From: Deltaproteobacteria bacterium
GTDB lineage: Bacteria > Desulfobacterota > Desulfobaccia > Desulfobaccales > 0-14-0-80-60-11
Length of the DNA: 5,928 bases
Reading direction: 5' to 3'
Assembly (NCBI GenBank): GCA_019308625.1
Contig: JAFDHU010000310.1
Coordinates: 1 to 5,928, forward strand
Under the pieces are notes generated by a model, which saw only the letters and a program-made list of their open reading frames with translations, was not told where the DNA came from and made no database searches. Positions 1 to 5,295 of this stretch are shown here, piece by piece (position 1 is the first letter of the stretch; each line of letters begins with the position of its first letter). Both the position numbers and the translations under genes were made by a program.

Positions 1-2725
1 TTCGCCCCCGAGGAGGCCCGGCAGTTCCTCCAGGTCTTTTTCCTGCGGCCTGACCCGGTGGAGGCCATCATTCACCGGGAGTGGCGCAAGGACCTGTATC
101 ACACCTTAAAGGGGCTGTCCGGCCAGGCTTTGCTGCCCCAGGTGCTGCATGAATGCCAGAGGATTTTCCGCTACCTGACCCCGGAGGTGCTGGAGCGGGT
201 GGCCCGGGGCCTCAAAATCGACCTCACCGACATCACCCGGGTCATCGCCTCCTACAAGGACTTCTCCGCCGACCCCGCGGGGGAAATCATTGTTCATGTG
301 TGCAAGGGCACTGCCTGCTTTCTGCGGGGCCAGCCCGGGCTCTCCCAGGCCCTGGTCGGCCGCCTGGGGGTGGCCGAAGGCCGGGTGTCCCCTGAAGGGC
401 TCCAGTTTCTGGAGCGGGACTGCTTCGGCGTCTGCCATCTGGCCCCGGTGCTCAAGGTGGGCCCCGCCTTCATCGGCCAGGTGAAGGCCCAGGAGATTCC
501 GGAAATCATCGCCCGGCTCCTCAGGGGCCCCTCTTATGCCAACCGCACCGACTTTTTCCGGGCCATCCGGGAGGCCCTGGCCGAAGTGGATCAGGTGTCC
601 CTGGAGCACACCTTCCGGGTGAAGGCCGCCCTGCACCTGGAGGTCTCCCCGGAGCAGATCTCGGGGCTCAGCATCAACGGCCTGGGGGAGCTCCGGGCCC
701 TGCCCGGCCACCGGCTTCTGGGCACCCTGGTGGATCGGTGCTTCGCCTTTGTCTACCGGGATGCGGCGGGAACCGACCAAGTGGGCGCCCTGGTGGTGGA
801 CGAAGACGACCTGCTGGCCGGCGCGGTCAACGTCACCGCTCCGGAAATCCTGGCCGGCCTGCAGCACACCCTGCGTCCCCGGGTGATCCTGGAGGCGGGT
901 CGGGTCTTTCTGGAGGGCTGGCCTGCCCCCCTGGGGGAGTTCCACTCCAGCAGCATTGTGCTGCGCAAGCCCGACGGCTCCTACGGCTGCCTGGTGTTTG
1001 ACGAGGAAAACCTGAAGGCGCCCCCCGAAGAGCGCCGGGGCCTGCCGGAGGCGGCCCGGCGGCCGCATCCGAAGGAGTTTTTCAGCCGCCAGGACCGTCA
1101 TCTCCTGGGGTTCGTGGAAGGAGTCAACCCGGAAAGCATTGACTCCTACCTGGAGAAGGGCGGCTACCAGGCCCTGAAAAAAGTGCTGGGCTACGGCACC
1201 CTGAGCAAACGCTGGGCCCCCGAGGACATCGTCCAGGAAATCATCACCTCCAACTTAAGGGGTCGGGGCGGCGCCGGCTTCCCCACCGGCCTGAAATGGC
1301 GGGAAATGCTCAAGGCCCGGCCCGAGGCGCAGGCCAAGGACGAAGTCATGATTGACGTGAAGCTCATGGTGGCCAACGGCGATGAAGGCGACCCCGGGGC
1401 CTTCATGGACCGCACCCTGATTCAGGAGCGGCCCCACCAGCTCTTGGAGGGCATGCTCATCGCCGCCCTGGCCACCGGCTGCCGCTACGGCATCATCTAT
1501 GTGCGCCGGGAGTATGAAGATGCCGTGGTCCGTCTGGAGAACGCCCTGTTTGAAGCCCGGCGCCACGGCTTTTTGGGGCGGAACATCCTGGGAGTGGAGG
1601 GCTTTGACTTTGACGTGGAAATCCGGCTGGGGGCCGGGGCCTTCGTGGCCGGCGAAAAACGGGCCATCATGCGGGCCATTGAAGGCAAGCCCGCGGAGCC
1701 CGACCTGAAGGCGGTGAGCAACGTGAAGCGTGGCCTGTGGGGCAAGCCCACCCTGCTGAACAATGTGGAGACTTTTGCCAACGTGCCCCTCATCCTGGCC
1801 AAAGGCGGCCAGTGGTTTCGGGACCTGGGCTACGGCGCCAGCGGGGGCACCAAGCTCTTCTCCGTGGCCGGTATCGTCAACCACACCGGCCTGGTGGAGG
1901 TGCGCTTCGGCCGCACCCTCCGGGACATCCTGAACATCGCCGGCGGAGTGCAGGAGGGCAAGGTGCTGGCCGGGGTGCAGATCGGCGGCCCCTCGGGGGC
2001 CATCCTGTCCCTCACCGGCATCCGCTCCTACCTGCTGGACGTTCCCCTGGATTTTGACACCTTCAACCGGGTGGGAGCCATGATCGGCTCCGGCGGCCTG
2101 GTGTTCCTGGGGGAGGATGACGACGTGGTGCGGCTGGCCCGGCACTTCACCGACTGGCTTACCCATGAGTCCTGCGGCCAGTGCCCGGCCTGCCTCAACG
2201 GCCTCACCTCCCTGGGGGCCACCCTGGACCGCATCCTCAACGGTGAAGGCTGCAGCCTGGACATCCACCTGCTGTGGGGCAAGGCCGACATCATCCGGGC
2301 CGGCTCCCACTGCGGGTTGGGCCAGACCGCGCCCAATCCGGTGACCAGCTCGCTTCTTCCCGGTGGCCTACCTGCACTATCTGCTGGACAACCCCCGGAT
2401 GGACACCCTGGAGCTGTTTCAGTCCCTGGAGGCCCTGCGGCTCATCACCCGGCAGGAAGTCAGAGGAGACGGCCAAGGCCCCGCCGCCCGGTTCGGCCTC
2501 AAGAAAGGCTTCATCTCCTTCATCGTGGAGGAACTGGAAAGACGGGAGCGCTACCGCCCGGGAGCCGAGAACCGACCTCAGAAATTCCTGCAGCTCCTGG
2601 ATCTGGGCCGGGAGGAGGTGGGCCTCAAGGGAGTGGAGCGGGAATTCCCCCAGGAGCTGCTGGCCCAGACACACCGACCTCTGGGCGCCCACCTTCCGGG
2701 AATGCCGCCCGGCAGTGCCCGGTGA
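1..2725 (+). CDS. NuoE-NuoF fusion NADH:acceptor oxidoreductase subunit; 5' partial, frameshifted
   Basis: This is a cytoplasmic flavoprotein subunit expected to oxidise NAD(P)H at FMN and pass electrons through iron-sulfur clusters, as in NuoEF, HoxF and HndC. The frame is open from base 1. A GTG at 58 could be a start, but the open upstream codons suggest the gene begins outside the window. Residues counted from that GTG: about 1-155 are NuoE-like, with [2Fe-2S] ligands C82, C87, C122 and C126 (C-x4-C and C-x3-C). Residues about 160-345 are unrecognised. The NuoF core has LRGRGGAGFPTGLKW at 400-414, NGDEGDPGAFMDR at about 440, a GAGAFVAGEKR glycine-rich motif at 525 and GLWGKPTLLNNVET. The [4Fe-4S] ligands are C706, C709, C712 and C752. 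After TAPNPV the coding signal moves from frame 1 to frame 2 near 2350. It continues as an extension of about 125 residues without cysteines, to a stop at 2725. The unshifted frame runs to 2805 but is proline-rich junk. A second shift could move the end to 2774. The family is certain; the exact complex is unknown. Confidence 0.85.
2345..2357 (+). other. frameshift site inside the NuoEF-like gene
   Basis: Frame 1 encodes the conserved CGLGQTAPNPV and then degenerates into a proline/glycine/arginine-rich string. Frame 2 has a TGA at 2342-2344. From 2345 it encodes sensible protein (RFFPVAYLHYLLDN and onward) with strong G/C third positions to 2665 or later. The crossover must therefore lie at about 2345-2357. 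One extra base, or two or five missing bases, would join the frames. A five-base loss would also restore the family's usual PNPVxSTLRxF spacing. Sequencing error is a leading explanation. Confidence 0.8.
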
Positions 2726-2770
2726 AATGGCCGGGTTCCGAAAGGCTTTACCCAAGGGCCCAGGAAAATT

Positions 2771-2799
2771 ATGAAAGTTTAAGGCTGAGCGGTTATAAT
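2771..2799 (+). promoter_or_regulatory. sigma-70-type promoter upstream of the GAF gene
   Basis: A perfect TATAAT (-10) lies at 2794-2799. A 17-base spacer separates it from ATGAAA at 2771-2776, a 4/6 match to TTGACA. The patch at about 2765-2810 is strikingly AT-rich for this window. It lies 26 bases upstream of a well-placed start codon, so the transcript would have a leader of roughly 20 bases holding the ribosome binding site. The -10 box is strong and the -35 box is modest. A chance TATAAT is unlikely in such GC-rich DNA, but function is inferred. Confidence 0.55.
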
Positions 2800-2811
2800 G
2801 GATAATTAATG

Positions 2812-2818
2812 AAGGAGG
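2812..2818 (+). promoter_or_regulatory. ribosome binding site of the GAF gene
   Basis: AAGGAGG is a near-perfect Shine-Dalgarno sequence. It sits 7 bases before the ATG at 2826 and 10 bases before a second in-frame ATG at 2829. The spacing favours 2826 as the start. Confidence 0.8.
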
Positions 2819-2825
2819 CGTTGCC

Positions 2826-3896
2826 ATGATGTCAACCAAGGAACGCTTGTATCTCCGCAGTTTCCAGGAAATCAGCAAAGCCCTGGGGTCCACCCTGGCG
2901 GTGTCGGAAATCCTGGATATCATTGTCCGCCAGATCACCGAGGTCATGAGCCTGAAAGGCGCCACCATCCGGCTGGTGAACCCCAAGACCAAGACCCTGG
3001 AGCTGGTGGCCTCGGTGGGCCTGAGCGAAAAATACCTGAACAAGGGCCCGGTGGATATGGACAAGAGCATCTCCGAGGCCTTAAGCGGCCGGCCGGTGGC
3101 CATCTACGACGCCACCACCGACCCCCGCATCCAGTATCCCCAGGAGGCCAAGGAGGAGGGCATCGCCACCCTGGTGGCCATCCCCATGATGTCCAAGGGC
3201 CAGATCATCGGGGTCATGCGTCTGCTCACCTCCGAGCCCCGGGAGTTCACCATGGATGAGGTGGAGTTCGCCTGCGCGGTGGCGGAGCTGGGGGCCCAGG
3301 CCATCGCCAACGCCCAGATGTATGAGGCCCGGGTCCGGGAGCTCAATTTTCTCAAAGGCATGCTGCAGGTGGCCAAGGCCATCAACTCGGCCCTGGAGGT
3401 GAAAAAGGTGCTCAACCTGCTGGTCAAGACCGCGGTGACCGCCCTGGACATCAAGGCCGCGGCGGTGCGCCTGCTGGATGAGAAGCGGCAGCAACTGGAG
3501 CTGGTGGCCTCCTTCGGTCTCTCCGAACGGTACATCACCAAGGGCCCGGTGGGCACGGACCGCTCCATCACCGAAGCCATGACCGGCAAGGCGGTGTCCG
3601 TCTATGACGTGGGCTCGGACCCCAGCGCCACCTATCCCAAGGAGATGGAAGAGGAAGGCATCAAGTCCATTCTGTCGGTGCCCATCTCCCTGAAGGGCAA
3701 GGTCATCGGGGTCATCCGCCTCTACACCAGCGAACCCCGGGATTTCAGCGACGATGAAATCACCTTCATGTCCTCCCTGGCGGAACAAGCCGCCCTGGCC
3801 ATGGAGAACGCTCGCCTCTACCAGAAACTCAAGGGGGAATACGAAGAGCTCATGAGCGACCTCTACCGCTTCACCGGCTTCACCCGGGGGATTTAA
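2826..3896 (+). CDS. tandem GAF-domain sensor protein
   Basis: This 356-residue soluble protein consists almost entirely of two GAF domains, at residues about 13-165 and 179-331. The two copies align without gaps at a constant offset of 166 residues and share blocks such as LELVAS, GLSE, KGPV, EEGI, IGV and TSEPR. GAF domains bind small ligands (cyclic nucleotides, haem, metabolites) or mediate dimerisation in signalling proteins. No histidine kinase, GGDEF, PP2C, HTH or other output domain is visible, and there is no signal peptide or membrane segment. The short helical tail after residue 331 ends in RFTGFTRGI. The protein may act by contact with a partner. The start at 2826 is set by an ideal ribosome binding site and an upstream promoter. 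Downstream lies an arsenosugar-type module 70 bases away in the same direction, so co-transcription is possible. The ligand and target cannot be read from the sequence. Confidence 0.93.
   Translation: MMSTKERLYLRSFQEISKALGSTLAVSEILDIIVRQITEVMSLKGATIRLVNPKTKTLELVASVGLSEKYLNKGPVDMDKSISEALSGRPVAIYDATTDPRIQYPQEAKEEGIATLVAIPMMSKGQIIGVMRLLTSEPREFTMDEVEFACAVAELGAQAIANAQMYEARVRELNFLKGMLQVAKAINSALEVKKVLNLLVKTAVTALDIKAAAVRLLDEKRQQLELVASFGLSERYITKGPVGTDRSITEAMTGKAVSVYDVGSDPSATYPKEMEEEGIKSILSVPISLKGKVIGVIRLYTSEPRDFSDDEITFMSSLAEQAALAMENARLYQKLKGEYEELMSDLYRFTGFTRGI
2862..3818 (+). repeat. internal duplication of the GAF-coding segment
   Basis: Two segments of about 460 bases (2862-3320 and 3360-3818) encode the two GAF copies, with a constant offset of 498 bases. 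Checked anchors are the LELVAS codons at 2997 and 3495 and the SEPR codons at 3231 and 3729. By hand count about 49 of 88 residues are identical across the best-conserved stretch, so the pair looks like a tandem duplication rather than two unrelated GAF domains. Confidence 0.85.
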
Positions 3897-3917
3897 GGCC
3901 AGCACACCGCCGTCAGT

Positions 3918-3934
3918 TCGGCGCAGGGCGCCGA
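3918..3934 (+). other. GC-rich hairpin in the GAF to AhpD-like gap
   Basis: TCGGCGC (3918-3924) and GCGCCGA (3928-3934) are perfect complements around the loop AGG. A weaker outer pairing of CCGTC (3910-3914) with GACGG (3953-3957) could enclose it and would bring the ribosome binding site of the next gene close to a stem. No T-run follows, so this is not a typical intrinsic terminator. It could be a processing or attenuation structure, or chance in GC-rich DNA. Confidence 0.4.
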
Positions 3935-3955
3935 GGGGTTATCGGGCCTGCCGAC

Positions 3956-3960
3956 GGAGG
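3956..3960 (+). promoter_or_regulatory. ribosome binding site of the AhpD-like gene
   Basis: GGAGG lies 6 bases upstream of the ATG at 3967, within the purine-rich stretch GGAGGGAAGAG. This fixes the start. No separate promoter is visible in the 70-base gap, which fits read-through from the GAF gene. Confidence 0.75.
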
Positions 3961-3966
3961 GAAGAG

Positions 3967-4299
3967 ATGTCCCACTATTATGAGGAAAACGACCTGGAGC
4001 GCTTCGCGGAACTGGGCCGGTATCGTCCGGAGCTCTTTGAGATTTTCATGAACTACTACCAGAACGTCATGGCCGAGGGCGCCTTAAGCGTGCGGGAGAA
4101 GGCCCTCATCGCCTTGGCCGTGGCCCACACTGTGCAGTGCCCCTACTGCATTGACGCCTATACCCGGGCCTGTCTGGAAAGCGGCTCCAACCCGGAGGAG
4201 ATGACCGAAGCGGTGCATGTGGCCGCGGCCATCAAAGGAGGGGCCACCCTGATCCACGGCGTTCAGATGCACAACGTGACCGACAAGGTCAGCATCTGA
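3967..4299 (+). CDS. arsenosugar-associated AhpD/CMD-like peroxidase-family protein
   Basis: This 110-residue all-helical protein belongs to the carboxymuconolactone decarboxylase/AhpD fold. It closely matches the small family found beside the radical SAM enzyme ArsS (TIGR04169 type). Visible features are the core REKALIALAVAHTVQCPYC, with redox cysteines C58 and C61 in a CPYC motif, followed by IDAYTRACLESG and the conserved tail EAVHVAAAIKGGATLIHG. In classical AhpD the motif also has a glutamate and a C-terminal histidine that relay protons. Aligned here these positions are alanine (in KALIAL) and tyrosine (Y65), which as I recall is normal for this subfamily and argues against ordinary AhpD chemistry. 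The CPYC pair probably performs thiol-disulfide exchange, perhaps on an arsenical or on ArsS, but that is inference. The length is full. The stop lies 13 bases before the arsS start, so the two are almost certainly one transcription unit. Confidence 0.92.
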   Translation: MSHYYEENDLERFAELGRYRPELFEIFMNYYQNVMAEGALSVREKALIALAVAHTVQCPYCIDAYTRACLESGSNPEEMTEAVHVAAAIKGGATLIHGVQMHNVTDKVSI

Positions 4300-4312
4300 G
4301 GGCGGGCGGGAG

Positions 4313-5205
4313 ATGGTGCCCTTCGCCAAGCGGCTGGAGAGCCTGGGCTACGCCGAACTTCGGGCCGAGGAGGTCCACATCCTCCAGGTCAATTTGGGGT
4401 GGCGCTGCAACCAGTCCTGCAAGCACTGCCACTTCCAGGCCGGGCCGCACCGTCCGGAGCAGATGGAGTTGGAAACCGTCAACGCGGTGCTCCGGGCGGT
4501 GGAGCACTTCCGGGTCTGGCGGCCACCGGGGCCCGCATCATTGACCGCTGCAACCTTACCGTGCTGCTGGAGCCCGGCAAGGAGCACCTGCCGGAATTTT
4601 TCCGCCGCCACCGGGTGGAGCTGGTCTGCTCTCTGCCTTACTACCAGGCGGATATGGTGGACCGTCTGCGGGGTGCGGGGGTTTTCCAGAAAAGCCTGGA
4701 GGCCCTGCGCCGGCTCAATGAGCTGGGCTACGGCCGGGAGGGTTCAGAGCTGGTCCTGAACCTGATGGCCAACCCGGTGGGGGCGTATTTCCCACCCCCG
4801 CAGGCGGAGCTGGAAATTCTCTTCCGCCGGGAGCTGGGCCGCCGCTACGGCATCCGCTTCCACCAACTCTTCACCCTCATCAACATGCCCATCGGCCGCT
4901 TTGAGGAGTTCCTGAGGCGGTCCAACAACTATGAGCGTTACCTGAACCGCCTGGCTGGCAGCTTCAACCCGGCCACGGTGCCTAGCCTGATGTGCCGACA
5001 CCTTATCAGCGTTTCCTGGGAAGGCATCTTGTACGACTGCGATTTCAACCAGGCCCTGAACCTCCCTTTGGGGGAGGAACTCCCCCGACATATCCGGGAT
5101 TTTGACCTCAAGGCCCTGCAGCACCGGCGCATCCGCTTGGCGGAGCACTGCTACGGCTGCACCGCGGGCAGCGGCTCCTCCTGCGCCGGCAGCCTGGAGG
5201 GGTAA
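4313..5205 (+). CDS. arsS: arsenosugar biosynthesis radical SAM protein ArsS, reading frame disrupted
   Basis: ArsS is reported to use SAM and a [4Fe-4S] cluster to attach the 5'-deoxyadenosyl group to a methylated arsenical, the first committed step to arsenosugars. The first part (frame 2, 4313 to about 4510) has VHILQVNLGWRCNQSCKHCH, with radical SAM cysteines C32, C36 and C39 (C-x3-C-x2-C), then AGPHRPEQMELETVNAVLRA. The rest (frame 1, about 4520 to 5205) has GARIIDRCNLTVLLEPGKE, CSLPYY, LRRLNELGYG, LVLNLMANPVG, LFTLINMPIGRF and YDCDFNQ. It ends in the cysteine-rich CYGCTAGSGSSCAG. Between the parts the frame changes and about 20 residues expected in the family, including TGGAPEL, are absent. 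Net loss is 1 modulo 3. All C-terminal cysteine codons are TGC, so this is the cysteine rather than the selenocysteine form. The start is preceded by only a purine-rich GGGAG abutting the ATG, so translation probably couples to the upstream gene. As written it cannot yield a working enzyme. Confidence 0.9.
4505..4528 (+). other. deletion/frameshift junction inside arsS
   Basis: Frame 2 reads AVEHFRV and then loses similarity. Frame 1 picks up as LAATGARIIDRCN. The family normally has about 20 more residues here (roughly TLDLTGGAPELxPxFRxLV). The bases CACTTCCGG at the junction encode HFR, which fits both the end of the preceding helix and the expected PxFR after GGAPEL. The segment may therefore have collapsed between two short direct repeats, by real slippage or by assembly. 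Confidence 0.7.
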
Positions 5206-5210
5206 GTGAA

Positions 5211-5257
5211 GCTGGGGGGAGGGTCAGGGACCAGTGGTCCCTGCCCTCCCCCCAAGC
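5211..5257. terminator. long hairpin between convergent arsS and glycosyltransferase genes
   Basis: CAGGGACCA (5225-5233) pairs with TGGTCCCTG (5235-5243) around one central G. Outside it GGGGGGAGGG (5214-5223, the last base followed by a bulged T at 5224) pairs with CCCTCCCCCC (5244-5253), and T5213 pairs with A5254. Beyond a bulged A, GC pairs with GC. The near-continuous stem is about 22 bp. It begins 6 bases after the arsS stop and ends 18 bases before the glycosyltransferase stop, the right place for a bidirectional terminator. The absence of a T-run on either strand makes Rho-independent termination uncertain. Confidence 0.55.
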
Positions 5258-5295
5258 CCCCCTCCCAACCCGCGTTAAGGGGTTGGGGGAGGGGG
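5257..5295. repeat. second GC-rich inverted repeat
   Basis: CCCCCCTCCCAACCC (5257-5271) is complementary to the GGGGTTGGGGGAGGGGG run (5279-5295), allowing for uneven G-tract length. The loop is about GCGTTAA. The loop contains the TTA at 5275-5277 that is the stop codon of the - strand glycosyltransferase. Confidence 0.55.

Noticed and set aside
106..2310. Long - strand open frames (106-1101 and 1255-2310) opposite the NuoEF-like gene
   Set aside because: They are rich in Gly, His, Gln, Ala and Pro with no recognisable motif. They are the usual antisense shadow of a GC-rich, biased coding strand.
2345..2360. Programmed +1 frameshift in the NuoEF-like gene
   Set aside because: The CTTCTTCCC run is not a known slippery +1 site, there is no in-frame stop or rare codon to pause at, and no upstream Shine-Dalgarno-like stimulator is evident. 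A plain indel is simpler.
2361..2805. Frame-1 continuation of the NuoEF-like gene to the TAA at 2803-2805
   Set aside because: After the frame break it is Pro/Gly/Arg-rich with poor codon bias and overruns the promoter; frame 2 carries the coding signal.
3081..3905. 274-residue - strand open frame opposite the GAF gene
   Set aside because: It mirrors the GAF coding sequence, is dominated by Gly, His and Leu, and has no family resemblance, while the + strand frame is clearly a GAF protein.
3897..3966. Riboswitch or SECIS-like element in the gap before the AhpD-like gene
   Set aside because: Only a short GC hairpin is present; there is no conserved riboswitch core, and no TGA-encoded selenocysteine nearby would need a SECIS.
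4399..4520. A separate gene starting at the ATG at 4399 within arsS
   Set aside because: Frame 1 from 4399 to about 4515 is out-of-frame translation of the radical SAM cysteine region. Only the part after about 4520 is genuine ArsS.
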